Below are positions 51,528-60,765 of a stretch of DNA of 64,000 bases, piece after piece; position 1 is the first letter of the stretch, and each line of letters begins with the position of its first letter. The stretch is taken from the NCBI RefSeq assembly GCF_026130605.1, contig NZ_JANFAU010000016.1:1-64000 (forward strand). The letters are read 5' to 3'. Made by a program: the position numbers and the translations under genes. The notes under the pieces were generated by a model. That model searched no databases. It had not been told where the DNA came from and saw only the letters and a program-made list of their open reading frames with translations. This stretch comes from Sphingomonas lycopersici. Its GTDB lineage: Bacteria; Pseudomonadota; Alphaproteobacteria; Sphingomonadales; Sphingomonadaceae.

Positions 51528-53975
51528 ATGGACAAGCTATTCTGGAGTTCCGCGCTTGGCGCCCTCGCCACCGCCCTTGCGACGCCCGCCACCGCGCAGG
51601 AACAACCGGCGGCCGCTGGCGCCTCGGCCGCCGTGCCGCAAGCCGCGGCCGATACGGCAAGGGCGGCCCCCGTCGATCACGCCAACGACGCGGACGTCGT
51701 CGTGACTGCGCGGCGGCGTGCGGAGCGCCTGATCGACGTCCCCGTCGCGGCCACCGTCATCACGCCCGCGCAAATCCGACAGTACGACCTGACTTCGGTC
51801 GCCAATATCAAGATCCTAGCGCCGCAAGTATCGCTCGACCGCGGTTTCACGGGGTCGGGCACCTCGATCACGATGCGCGGCGTCAGCTCGGCCAGCCTCG
51901 ACGCCGGTATCGAGCAATCGGTGCTGCTCGATTTCGACGGCATGGCGATGAGCCGCGGACGTATCCTCAACGATGCCCTGTTCGACATCGAGTCGGTCGA
52001 CGTCCTCAAGGGGCCGCAGGCATTGTTCTTCGGCAAGAACTCCCCCGGTGGCGTGGTGTCGATCAAGTCGGCCGATCCGACGCGGACTTTTTCCGGCTTC
52101 GTCCGCGGCGGCTATGAATTCAACGCTGATACCGCCTCGATCGAGGCGGCGGTGTCGGGGCCGATCACCGACAAGCTCAGCGCCCGCCTCGCGCTCTTCG
52201 CGAGTCAGAGCCAGGGCTATATCCACAACATGAACAACGGCGTCCCCGACCTGCTCCGCAGCGCCGCGACCGGAAGCATCTTCGTCCCCCCCGCGCAGAG
52301 CCGGCTCGGCGCCGAGAAGAAGCTCGCCGGGCGGTTCACGCTCAAATATGAGGACGGCAATTTCGACGCGACCTTCAAGATGCTCGTCAGTCGCTATCAA
52401 GGCCAGAGCCTGCAGAGCTTCGACGAAGTCATGGGCTGCCCCGTCGGCCGGGCGCGGCCGGGCGCGGGCGCGGCGCTGCTGGATCCGACGGGCGACTGCA
52501 AGCTCGACGACCGGTCGTCACAGGGCTGGCTGTCGCCAACCATCATCAACCTCTGGCCGCAGGTGAAGGCGCACGACAATGGCCGCCCCTTTTCCAGCGA
52601 CGATACCTATCTGCCGACGCTGACGCTCAACTACACCGCCGGGAAGATCAAGCTGACCTCGGTCACCGGTTATTACGACTATGCCTATGTCAGCCAGGGC
52701 AATGCCGACGGCACGGCCTATTCGCAATTCTGGTCGTACAGCAACGAGAAGAACAAGAGCTTCTACGAGGAGGTCCGCGCCGTCACCTCATTCGACGGTA
52801 TGTTCAACGTCGCGTTTGGTGGCCATTATGAACAGAACAAGCGGACCTTGTACGTCGGCGGTGCCAACGGTGCGTTGCTGCCCGATGCCACGACCGGCAA
52901 ATTCCATGCCTATGATAACGAACAACACAACGAGAGCACGGCGTTTTCGGGGTTCGGGCAATTGATCGTCAAATTCTCCGACACCCTCGAGCTTGCCGGC
53001 GGCGGGCGCTACACGTGGCAGAAGAACAAGATCAACAGCTTCAGCACCTTCGTGAACTCCAACGCGGTCGGAATCCTGCCGGTGGGCACGATTATCAATG
53101 GCGAAAAGAGCGCGGACAATTTCTCGCCCGAAGCGACGTTGAGTTGGCATCCGCATCGCAACGTGTTGATCTACGGCGCGTACAAGACGGGCTATCTGGC
53201 GGGCGGATATTCCAATCCGGGTATTCTCGCGTCGACCGCAACGAAAGATACGCTGAGTTTCAACGCGGAGAAGGTGCGCGGCTTCGAGCTGGGAACCAAG
53301 GCGTCGCTGTTTAACGGCAAGCTCACCACCACGCTCACCGCGTTCAGCTACAAATATACCGGGCTGCCGCTGACCTCGCTGCTCGTGCTGCCGAACGGAG
53401 CCCCCGTCTACGCGACCCAGAACGCGGCCAGCACGATCACCAGGGGAATCGAATTCGAGGCATCCTATCGTCCCGCGCGCAATACCACCTTGCGGACGAC
53501 GGCCTCCTACAACGACGCCTATTTTCAGTCCTTCCCGATCGCCCAATGTTATGCCGGCCAGACCGTCGCGACGGGGTGCATCCCGGCCGCCGGATCGATA
53601 CCGGCGCACCAGGATCTCTCGGGCAAGCCCGTCTATCGCGCGCCCGACTGGGTGGTGACGGCCGGGATCGTGCAGGGATTCGACCTGTCTTCGCAGTACC
53701 GCCTGACGCTCAACGCCGATCTGCGCTATACGTCGGGCTATTATACCGGGCTCAACCTCAACCCGGTGTCGTTCCAAAAGGGCTTCACCCTGTTCAACGC
53801 CGGGGCACGGATCGCGACCGCGGACGACCGTTGGGCGCTGTCGCTGATCGGCCGCAACCTCACCAACCGCCGCTACGGAACGCTCGGCGTCGACAAGCCG
53901 GGCGGCATAGGCGAAGTCTTCACCGTCGCCGGCGAGCCGCGAGCGGTGCTGCTGCAAGTCGAAACCAGGTTCTAG
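51528..53975 (+). CDS. TonB-dependent outer-membrane receptor
   Basis: An 815-residue receptor. A signal peptide ends near ATPATAQ at residue ~24. The plug domain (DVPVAATVITPAQIRQYDLTSVANIKILAPQV, MRGVSS, VDVLKGPQALFFGKNSPGGVVSIKSADP) is followed by a 22-strand-type barrel ending in Phe (VLLQVETRF), the outer-membrane insertion signal. TonB receptors of this group take up large or hydrophobic compounds. Its location in unit B suggests import of the island's growth substrate rather than iron. Confidence 0.92.
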   Translation: MDKLFWSSALGALATALATPATAQEQPAAAGASAAVPQAAADTARAAPVDHANDADVVVTARRRAERLIDVPVAATVITPAQIRQYDLTSVANIKILAPQVSLDRGFTGSGTSITMRGVSSASLDAGIEQSVLLDFDGMAMSRGRILNDALFDIESVDVLKGPQALFFGKNSPGGVVSIKSADPTRTFSGFVRGGYEFNADTASIEAAVSGPITDKLSARLALFASQSQGYIHNMNNGVPDLLRSAATGSIFVPPAQSRLGAEKKLAGRFTLKYEDGNFDATFKMLVSRYQGQSLQSFDEVMGCPVGRARPGAGAALLDPTGDCKLDDRSSQGWLSPTIINLWPQVKAHDNGRPFSSDDTYLPTLTLNYTAGKIKLTSVTGYYDYAYVSQGNADGTAYSQFWSYSNEKNKSFYEEVRAVTSFDGMFNVAFGGHYEQNKRTLYVGGANGALLPDATTGKFHAYDNEQHNESTAFSGFGQLIVKFSDTLELAGGGRYTWQKNKINSFSTFVNSNAVGILPVGTIINGEKSADNFSPEATLSWHPHRNVLIYGAYKTGYLAGGYSNPGILASTATKDTLSFNAEKVRGFELGTKASLFNGKLTTTLTAFSYKYTGLPLTSLLVLPNGAPVYATQNAASTITRGIEFEASYRPARNTTLRTTASYNDAYFQSFPIAQCYAGQTVATGCIPAAGSIPAHQDLSGKPVYRAPDWVVTAGIVQGFDLSSQYRLTLNADLRYTSGYYTGLNLNPVSFQKGFTLFNAGARIATADDRWALSLIGRNLTNRRYGTLGVDKPGGIGEVFTVAGEPRAVLLQVETRF

Positions 53976-53991
53976 CGCATCGGAACGCTCC

Positions 53992-55329
53992 ATGACTGAT
54001 GAAGCGACAATCACGTGCGACCTGCTGGTCATCGGCGGTGGCATGGCGGGAATGTCCGCAGCCGGCTGGGCCGCGGCGCGCGGGGCGCGCGTGATCGTCG
54101 TCGAGAAAGCGGCAGCGTTGGGCGGATCGGCTTTGCTGTCGGGGGGCGTGTTCTGGACCGCGTCGTCGCGCGAGAAGATCGAACTGTACGGCGGGGGTGA
54201 TCCGGCGCTCGCCGGCATCGTGTTCGACACTTATCCCGCGGTGGTTGCCTGGCTGCGTAGCCGCGGCATCCAGATGTCGCCCCGGATCGACGTGCTCCAC
54301 GGCCAAGGGTATCAGATCGACATCCACGCCCATATCCGCGGCTGCGCGGACTTGGTCGAACAGCATGGCGGCTTCGTCATCCTCGAGACGGAAACCACCG
54401 CGTTGCTGCAGGATGAGGATGGCACGGTGACCGGGGCACGAACGCGGCACGTGGACGGCGAGGTGACCGTGCGGGCAGCCGCGACCTTGCTCGCGACCGG
54501 CGGATACCAGGCGTCCCCCGAATTGCGCGCGCGCTACATCCATCCCCAGGCCGAACGGATGCTGCTGCGCGCGAATCCGATCAGCGACGGCGCCGGGCTG
54601 CGTCTCGGCGCGGCGGCCGGCGGCGAGGTCGCGGGCACGAATGCCGGCTTTTACGGCCATCTCGTCAGCGAACCGCGGGTGTGGGATGACGAGCGGCTCT
54701 ATGTCGCGCTGTCGCAATATCATTCGGAGCATGCCCTGCTGATCAACGAAGCGGGCGAGCGGTTCTGCGACGAAAGCTTTGGCGATCACGCCAATACCGC
54801 CCAGACGGTGCGGCAACCCGGCTCACGGGCGATCTGCTTCTGGGATTCGCGCGCGCATGCAGCATATGCCACTGTGCCGGTGGTCTCGGTCGGCATCCCG
54901 CTCGACAAGATGCAGGTCGCGATCGACAATGGCGGGAAGGGCGTGGTCGCCGGGACACTCGACGAAGTCGCAGCTTTCGCCGACGCGCATGGATTCGACG
55001 GCGCGGCGACCTGCGCGACGATTGCCGCGTTCAATCATCAGGCGCGGCATGGCTGGGAAGTGATGGATCCGCCGCGCACCGACGATTTCGCCGCGCTCGA
55101 CAAGCCGCCTTTCTACGCACTGATCGTACATCCGGCGATCACCTTCACTTTCGGCGGACTGACGATCGATACCGGCGCGCGGGTGTTGCGCGCCGACGGT
55201 ACGCCCGTCCCCGGGCTGTTCGCGGCGGGCAGCGACGCCGGCGGCGCTTTCGGCCGCGGCTATGCCGGAGGGCTGGCGCTCGCCGCGACCTTTGGGATCA
55301 CCGCCGCGCGCTCGGCCGGCTGGGCCTGA
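53992..55329 (+). CDS. FAD-dependent dehydrogenase of the fumarate reductase/KstD family
   Basis: A 445-residue FAD_binding_2-type flavoprotein. The dinucleotide motif is LLVIGGGMAGMSAAGWAAARGARVIVVEK, then ALGGSALLSGGVFWTAS; the C-terminal FAD contact is GLFAAGSDAGGAFGRGYAGGLALAATFG. The family covers fumarate reductases and 3-ketosteroid dehydrogenases that desaturate rings next to a ketone. No signal peptide and no heme or covalent-FAD motif are visible. In this island a ring or ketone dehydrogenation is the likely role. Confidence 0.85.
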   Translation: MTDEATITCDLLVIGGGMAGMSAAGWAAARGARVIVVEKAAALGGSALLSGGVFWTASSREKIELYGGGDPALAGIVFDTYPAVVAWLRSRGIQMSPRIDVLHGQGYQIDIHAHIRGCADLVEQHGGFVILETETTALLQDEDGTVTGARTRHVDGEVTVRAAATLLATGGYQASPELRARYIHPQAERMLLRANPISDGAGLRLGAAAGGEVAGTNAGFYGHLVSEPRVWDDERLYVALSQYHSEHALLINEAGERFCDESFGDHANTAQTVRQPGSRAICFWDSRAHAAYATVPVVSVGIPLDKMQVAIDNGGKGVVAGTLDEVAAFADAHGFDGAATCATIAAFNHQARHGWEVMDPPRTDDFAALDKPPFYALIVHPAITFTFGGLTIDTGARVLRADGTPVPGLFAAGSDAGGAFGRGYAGGLALAATFGITAARSAGWA

Positions 55330-55338
55330 GGAATCGCG

Positions 55339-56670
55339 ATGACCATTCTTTCCGACATCGGTGTCCCGGCCGGATCCGCCCGCGAAGACGGCGTCCGCCG
55401 CCGCGCGCTGTTCGCGCTCTTCCTGATCTCGACCTTCAACTATATCGACCGGACGATCCTCTCGATCCTGCAGATCCCGATCAAGATCGACCTCGGCCTG
55501 TCGGACGGGCAGCTGGGCGCATTGACCGGGCTCTCCTTCGCGCTGTTCTACGCTACCTTGTCGCTGCCCGTCGCGCGACTCGCCGATCGCATGAGCCGGC
55601 GGCTCCTCGTCGCGGTCTCGCTGGCGATCTGGAGCGCAATGACCGGCTTGAGCGGCCTGGCGGCCGGCTTCGCGACACTCGTCTTTTTCCGGATCGGCGT
55701 CGCGATCGGGGAGTCGGGGAGCGTCCCGGCGAGCGTGTCGCTGATCGCCGATTATTATCCGCCCGACCGCCGCGCCACCGCCATGTCGACCTGGGGCCTG
55801 GCGCTGCCGGTCGGCCTGATGCTCGGCTACAGCGCGATCGGCTGGCTCGCCGGCGCGCTCGGATGGCGATGGTCGTTCGCCGTCGTCGGCGCGGTCGGGC
55901 TGGCGCTGGCGCCGATCGCGATGGCGCTGATCAAGGAGCCGCCGCGCGGCTGGTTCGAGCAGGGAAAGACGCAGACACCCAGCCTGTCCATCGCGGCGTC
56001 GCTGACCTTCCTGTGGCGCGAAAAGGCGTTCCGCTATGTCGTCCTGGGCGTGATGCTGCACGGTTTTGCGCAATATGCGATGATGACCTGGAACGCGCCG
56101 TTCTTCACCCGCAACCACGGCCTGTCGTTGCCGCAGGTCGCACTGCTGATGGCAATCCAGAGCGGCGCCGGCGGCGCCGTCGGCATGTTCCTGGGCGGCT
56201 ACCTCGCCGACCGACTGGCGGTGCGCGACCAGCGCTGGCGCGTGTGGATGATGGCGCTGACGATCGGCGCGACGGTGCCCGTGGCGCTGGCGCAGTATCT
56301 GACGGCATCGACCGGGCTGTCGATCGCGATGGCGAGCGCCGCCGCACTCTTGATGATCGCTTATTACGGCCCCGTGCTGTCGGTCACGCAGTCGCTCGTC
56401 CCCTCGCACATGCGGGCGTTCAGCAACGCCGTGTTGCTTCTGATCTTCAACCTCTTCGGCCTCGGGTTGGGGCCCTGGTGCACCGGCATGGTGAGCGATC
56501 TCCTGATCCGGCATTTCGGCGCGGGCAATGACGGGCTGCGCTACGCCTTGTCGCTCTCGCTCGCCGCCTCGGCTGCAGGCTCGCTGGTCCTGTTCCGTGC
56601 CGCCCGGTTGTATCGGGTGGCAATGGCACGATCGGCCCAATCCTCATCCCCCATGCAAGGACCAGCATGA
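55339..56670 (+). CDS. MFS transporter, spinster-like
   Basis: A 443-residue, twelve-helix MFS protein. Markers: LFLISTFNYIDRTILSILQIPIKIDLGLSDGQLG, PVARLADRMSRR (loop motif A), GESGSVPASVSLIADYYPPDRRATAMSTW. Spinster-like members in sphingomonads are common in catabolic clusters and are assumed to move the substrate or an intermediate across the inner membrane. Stop overlaps the next SDR by four bases. Confidence 0.88.
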   Translation: MTILSDIGVPAGSAREDGVRRRALFALFLISTFNYIDRTILSILQIPIKIDLGLSDGQLGALTGLSFALFYATLSLPVARLADRMSRRLLVAVSLAIWSAMTGLSGLAAGFATLVFFRIGVAIGESGSVPASVSLIADYYPPDRRATAMSTWGLALPVGLMLGYSAIGWLAGALGWRWSFAVVGAVGLALAPIAMALIKEPPRGWFEQGKTQTPSLSIAASLTFLWREKAFRYVVLGVMLHGFAQYAMMTWNAPFFTRNHGLSLPQVALLMAIQSGAGGAVGMFLGGYLADRLAVRDQRWRVWMMALTIGATVPVALAQYLTASTGLSIAMASAAALLMIAYYGPVLSVTQSLVPSHMRAFSNAVLLLIFNLFGLGLGPWCTGMVSDLLIRHFGAGNDGLRYALSLSLAASAAGSLVLFRAARLYRVAMARSAQSSSPMQGPA

Positions 56671-57563
56671 TGTTCGACTTTTCTGGCAAGACCGCAGTCA
56701 TCACCGGCGCGGGCGGCGGGATCGGCGCCGCTTTGGCCCGGCGCGCCGCGGCGGAGGGGATGAATGTCGTTCTGGCGGACATCCAGGAGCAGCAGGCCGA
56801 AGCGGTCGCCGCGACGATCGGCCGAGATCGGGCGCTCGCCATACGTTGCGACGTGACCGACGAAGCCAGCGTTATCGCGCTCGCCGATGCCGCTTATGCC
56901 CGGTTCGGAACGGTGGACCTCCTCTGCAACAATGCCGGGATCGTTCCCGGCGGGCGCCATCGCAAAGTCTGGGAATATGGTTTGGGCGACTGGCAATGGT
57001 CGCTCGGCGTCAACCTTTATGGCGTGGTTCATGGCATGCGCGTGTTCGTGCCGCGGATGATCGCCGCCGGCCGCCCCGGGCACATTCTCAACACCGCATC
57101 GGTCGCCGGCGTGGTCAGCGGGTCGGGATCGGCTTGCTACGGTGCCGCCAAGCATGCCGTTGTCCGTGCGACCGAGGCGCTCTACGCCGGATTGAAGGAG
57201 GTCGGCGCGCCGATCGGTGTAACGATGCTGTGCCCGGGCCTGGTCAAGACCGGCATCTACGATGCCGAGCGCCACCGCCCCGCCCAATTCGCCGATGGCG
57301 ACGGCCCGGTGCGCGAATCCGCCGAGCTCGAGGCGATGCGCGAGGAGCTCTACCGCAACGCCACCACTGCCGAGCAAGCCGCCGACATGGCATTCGACGC
57401 GATCGCCGAGGATCGCTTCTACGCCTTCACCACGACCGCATTCGACCGCGCGATCCGGCAGCGCGCGGACGACATATTGGCGCGCGCCAATCCCAATTTC
57501 GACGACATCGTCGCAATGAGCCGCCGCGACGCGGGGCTCGATCGCGCGCCGCAGACGGCATGA
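56667..57563 (+). CDS. Short-chain dehydrogenase/reductase
   Basis: A 298-residue SDR. Cofactor motif VITGAGGGIGAALARRAA, LLCNNAGIVPGG, catalytic Ser in NTASVAGVVSGSG and CYGAAKHAVV (YxxxK). The C-terminal part carries a ~40-residue extension compared with 250-residue SDRs. Probably oxidises a hydroxyl group in the pathway. Confidence 0.88.
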   Translation: MMFDFSGKTAVITGAGGGIGAALARRAAAEGMNVVLADIQEQQAEAVAATIGRDRALAIRCDVTDEASVIALADAAYARFGTVDLLCNNAGIVPGGRHRKVWEYGLGDWQWSLGVNLYGVVHGMRVFVPRMIAAGRPGHILNTASVAGVVSGSGSACYGAAKHAVVRATEALYAGLKEVGAPIGVTMLCPGLVKTGIYDAERHRPAQFADGDGPVRESAELEAMREELYRNATTAEQAADMAFDAIAEDRFYAFTTTAFDRAIRQRADDILARANPNFDDIVAMSRRDAGLDRAPQTA

Positions 57564-58315
57564 GCCGGTTCACCGATCAAATCGTGCTGGTGACGGGCGC
57601 CGCGTCGGGTATCGGCATGGCTGCCGCCCGCCGTTTCGCGACCGAGGGCGCGCGCGTCTATCTCGTCGACCGCGACGGCGCGCGGCTGGCGGATGCCGTC
57701 GCGATGCTGCCCAGCCCCGGCCGGCATCACGCGACGGCGTGCGACGCGACCGACGAGGAAGCCTGGGCGATCCTGGCGGAGCGTATCGCCCGGGAAGCAG
57801 GCCACCTCGACGTCCTCGTCAACAATGTCGGCATCGCGACCCTGACATCGATCGCCGACACCAGCTTGGCGACGTGGCGCGAAACGATGGCGATCAACCT
57901 CGACAGCGTGTTCCTCGGCACGCGCGCGATGCTGCCGCTCCTCGCGTCTTCCGGCCACGGGGCGATCGTCAACGTGTCTTCGATCCGCGGTATCATCGGC
58001 GCCGTCAATGCCGGCGCCTATTGCGCCTCGAAGGGCGGCGTGCGGATGTTCACCAAGGCGACCGCGCTCGAATGCGCGGCGCTCGGCAACGGCGTGCGCG
58101 CCAATTCGGTTCACCCCGGTATGATCGAGACACCAATGGCGGCCGCGGCCTTCGCCGATCCTGCAAAGGCAGCGGCCCGGCTCGCCCAGATACCGATCGG
58201 GCGGATCGGCCAGGCGGCGGAGATCGCCGACGCCATCCTCTTCCTCGCCGGAGCCGAATCGAGCTACATGACCGGCGCCGAACTGGTCATCGACGGCGGC
58301 ACGATCATACAATGA
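57560..58315 (+). CDS. Short-chain dehydrogenase/reductase
   Basis: A 251-residue classical SDR. Motifs: LVTGAASGIGMAAARRFA, LVDRDGARL (Asp after beta-2 favours NAD), VNNVGIA, NVSSIRGIIGAVNAGAYCASKGGV, and the closing GAELVIDGGTIIQ. Overlaps the preceding SDR by four bases; last intact gene of unit B. Confidence 0.9.
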   Translation: MSRFTDQIVLVTGAASGIGMAAARRFATEGARVYLVDRDGARLADAVAMLPSPGRHHATACDATDEEAWAILAERIAREAGHLDVLVNNVGIATLTSIADTSLATWRETMAINLDSVFLGTRAMLPLLASSGHGAIVNVSSIRGIIGAVNAGAYCASKGGVRMFTKATALECAALGNGVRANSVHPGMIETPMAAAAFADPAKAAARLAQIPIGRIGQAAEIADAILFLAGAESSYMTGAELVIDGGTIIQ

Positions 58316-58343
58316 TGCCGGCCGGAGCGCCGCTTTTTCCGCT

Positions 58344-58535
58344 GTGACCAGCGGTGCGGAGTGGTCGATCGCGACCGACCTGCTGGTTGTGCAAACCGGG
58401 CGCTCGACCGCCGGGCCGGGACCGGCCGTCTTCTCGGACCGCGGGTTGGAGGTTCACACGATCGGCGATTGCATCGCGCCGCGGCGCCTGTCGCAAGCCT
58501 TATTCGAAGCACACCGGCTGGCGACGCAACTCTGA
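58344..58535 (+). pseudogene. C-terminal remnant of an Old Yellow Enzyme/2,4-dienoyl-CoA reductase-type flavoprotein
   Basis: A 63-codon open frame whose end matches only the last part of a much larger flavoprotein: ATDLLVVQTGRSTAG followed by GLEVHTIGDCIAPRRLSQALFEAHRLA. The IGDCxAPRRxxxAxxExHR pattern is the conserved C-terminus of the NADH:flavin oxidoreductase/dienoyl-CoA reductase family (full length about 650 residues). The rest of the gene is missing: the intact SDR ends 28 bp upstream. It is read from a GTG with no clear Shine-Dalgarno site. Interpreted as debris from a deletion. Confidence 0.7.
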
Positions 58536-58538
58536 GCT

Positions 58539-59558
58539 TCAATCCGCCGCGACGATCAGCGTCCCCACGTTCCGGCCCGAGAACAGGTCGACGAACGCCG
58601 CCGGGATCGCCTCGAAACCCTGACGCCGATCGACCCGCACCGCGAGCATTCCGTCGTCGATCCAGCTACCTAGCGCCGCGCGTGCCTCATCAGCGCGATC
58701 GACGAAATCGCCGACGACGAAACCTTCCATCCGGATTCGCCGATAGACCAGTTTCATCATGTCGCTCGGCCCCTGCGCCGGCGCATCGCCGTCATAGGCC
58801 GCGATCTGGCCGCACAGCACGATCCGTCCGCGTAACGCCATCCGGTCGACCGCGGCATCGAGGATCGCCCCGCCCACATTGTCGAAGAACAGGCCGATCC
58901 CGTCCGGGCACGTTTCAGCCAGGCGCGCCGCGACATCCTCACGCCGATAGTCGATTGTGGCGTCGACGCCGCACGCGTCGCGCAACCACGCGCATTTATC
59001 CGGGCCGCCGGCAATCGCGATGACGCGCGCGCCGAGGATACGCGCGATCTGGCAAGCGACCGACCCGACCGATCCTGCCGCGCCCGAGACCAGTACGACG
59101 TCGCCGGCAGCGACGCGCCCGATCTCGGTCATGCCGAAATAAGCGGTCAGGCTGTTGAGCGAGAGCGGCCCCAGCGCCTGCGTGAAATCCATCTCCGCCG
59201 GCAGCCGGAACGGTGGCACGGCCGCCGTTCCGGGCGCGATCACGCTCCACTCCTCCCAGCGCGCCATTGCGATCAGGCGATCGCCCGCTCGCCAATCGGG
59301 GTGGCGTGAGGCAACGACCTCGCAACCCGCCATGCCCGCGATCGCCTCGCCGATCGGGATCGATCCGCGATCGCTGCGTCCGGGCGGATTGAGCCAGTTG
59401 CGGATCGTCGGCGCGATCGCGAACACGCGATTGCGCACCAGCAATTCACCGTTCCGCAGTGTCGGCGCGTCGAACGGCTCCTCGATCAGCGCGAAGTCTT
59501 CGGTCGCGACCCGCCCCATCGGCCGCCGCGCGAGCGTCCAGCGGCGATTGACCGTCAT
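58539..59558 (-). CDS. CurA-like NADP-dependent enone reductase (MDR superfamily)
   Basis: A 339-residue zinc-free medium-chain reductase. Markers: ALGPLSLNSLTAYFGMTEIGRVAAGDVVLVSGAAGSVGSVACQIARILGARVIAIAGG, FFDNVGGAILDAAVDRMALRGRIVLCGQIA and the tail FEAIPAAFVDLFSGRNVGTLIV. Family members (CurA, leukotriene B4 dehydrogenase type) reduce conjugated carbon-carbon double bonds. ATG 59558 overlaps the acyl-CoA dehydrogenase stop. Last gene of unit C. Confidence 0.88.
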   Translation of the reverse strand: MTVNRRWTLARRPMGRVATEDFALIEEPFDAPTLRNGELLVRNRVFAIAPTIRNWLNPPGRSDRGSIPIGEAIAGMAGCEVVASRHPDWRAGDRLIAMARWEEWSVIAPGTAAVPPFRLPAEMDFTQALGPLSLNSLTAYFGMTEIGRVAAGDVVLVSGAAGSVGSVACQIARILGARVIAIAGGPDKCAWLRDACGVDATIDYRREDVAARLAETCPDGIGLFFDNVGGAILDAAVDRMALRGRIVLCGQIAAYDGDAPAQGPSDMMKLVYRRIRMEGFVVGDFVDRADEARAALGSWIDDGMLAVRVDRRQGFEAIPAAFVDLFSGRNVGTLIVAAD

Positions 59559-60568
59559 GCCGCGAGCCTCTCCCGCGCTTCGCCCGCGCCACCGAACAAG
59601 CGCGCGAGTACCATGATCCGCCGCAGGCCGCGCCCGACCGGCAATTCGTTGGTGACGCCGATCCCGCCATGCAGCTGGACCGCTTCTTCGGCCAGGACTT
59701 GCGCCGCATGGGCGACATAGGCCTTGGCCGACCGCGCGGCGCGGACGAATCCGGCGTCGTCGCGTCCCACGGCCGCCGCCTTGATCGTCAGCGACCGCGC
59801 CTGTTCGAGCGCGACGAACATGCGCGCGAGCTTGTGCTGGACTGCCTGGAACGTCCCGATCGCGGCGCCGAATTGCCGCCGCGTCGCGACATAGTCGACG
59901 GTCTGCGCATAAAGCAGCGCCATCGCGCCGGTCATCTCTGCGGCATACGTCAGGTCGATCATCGCGAGCGCCGTTTCGGCGGCACCGGGCGGCAGCGCGG
60001 TTCGCGCCGCTTCGCAATCGACCAACGTGATGCAGGCGGCCGGCGTCCCGTCGGCGAGCCGCCGCGGCGTCAGCGCGGCGCCATCCGTATCGAGCGCCAC
60101 GACATAAGCCGCGCTATCCCCCAAGACGACAAGCGCCGACGCCCGCGGCGCCCACCGCACGAACGCAAACTTGCCCGATACCCTGCCGGCTTCCTCGCGC
60201 AGCGCCCCCACCGCCAGCGCCAGGACCGCCTCGCCCGCCATGGCCGGCGCGACGAAGCGTTCGACGAGCATGTCGTTGCCATAGCGCGCCACGATGTCGG
60301 CCGCGCCGATCACGCCCTCACCCAGCGGCGTGATCGCCAGCCCCCTGCCTAGCGCCTCGGCGACGATCATCGCGTCATCCGGGCCGCCGCCCATACCACC
60401 GGCGCGCTCGGGCAACAGGAAGCGGAACAACCCAAGCTCGGCCATCGCGCGCCAGTCCGCCGCCGGCATCGGCGCGGCGCCGATCACCGCCGCCTCACCA
60501 CGATCGGCGAGGAACCGCGCGACCGTCTCGCGCAGCATCGCCTGTTCCTCGCTGGGCTCCAGCCGCAT
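59555..60568 (-). CDS. Acyl-CoA dehydrogenase subunit lacking the catalytic base
   Basis: A 337-residue short ACAD. The fold is recognisable (LLPERAGGMGGGPDDAMIVAEALG, TRRQFGAAIGTFQAVQHKLARMFVALEQARSL, AVQLHGGIGVTNELPVGRGLRRIM), but the FAD/substrate region is reduced and the usual catalytic Glu motif near the C-terminus is missing. Steroid degraders use heteromeric ACADs in which one subunit has lost the base; the neighbouring 60766-61947 gene has it. A paired complex is likely but inferred. Confidence 0.8.
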   Translation of the reverse strand: MRLEPSEEQAMLRETVARFLADRGEAAVIGAAPMPAADWRAMAELGLFRFLLPERAGGMGGGPDDAMIVAEALGRGLAITPLGEGVIGAADIVARYGNDMLVERFVAPAMAGEAVLALAVGALREEAGRVSGKFAFVRWAPRASALVVLGDSAAYVVALDTDGAALTPRRLADGTPAACITLVDCEAARTALPPGAAETALAMIDLTYAAEMTGAMALLYAQTVDYVATRRQFGAAIGTFQAVQHKLARMFVALEQARSLTIKAAAVGRDDAGFVRAARSAKAYVAHAAQVLAEEAVQLHGGIGVTNELPVGRGLRRIMVLARLFGGAGEARERLAA

Positions 60569-60569
60569 G

Positions 60570-60743
60570 TCAGACCCGCTCGACGATGGTGACGTCGTCG
60601 ATCGCCGCCGGATCGACCCCGGTCTCCGCGACGATCGCGTCGAGCACGCGCCCGCCGAGGTCGGCGGGGTGAATATCGGAGAGCTGCCCGTTGCGGCGGC
60701 CGCCGGCGGTGCGTCGGGCGGAAACGATATAGGCGTCGGCCAC
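60570..60743 (-). pseudogene. Internally deleted thiolase remnant (57 codons)
   Basis: A short frame starting at a GTG with AAAGGA eight bases upstream. The first ~50 residues (ADAYIVSARRTAGGRRNGQL, then HPADLGGRVLDAIVAETGVDPAAIDDV) are the N-terminus of an acetyl-CoA acyltransferase. It then jumps to TIVERV and a stop, like a thiolase C-terminal end, without the catalytic Cys, His and Cys motifs. About 330 codons are missing. It is still in frame within unit C, between two ACAD genes, and the stop lies one base before the next ATG, so it is probably still translated. Confidence 0.75.
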
Positions 60744-60765
60744 GAAGGCGATCCTTTCGCGAAAG

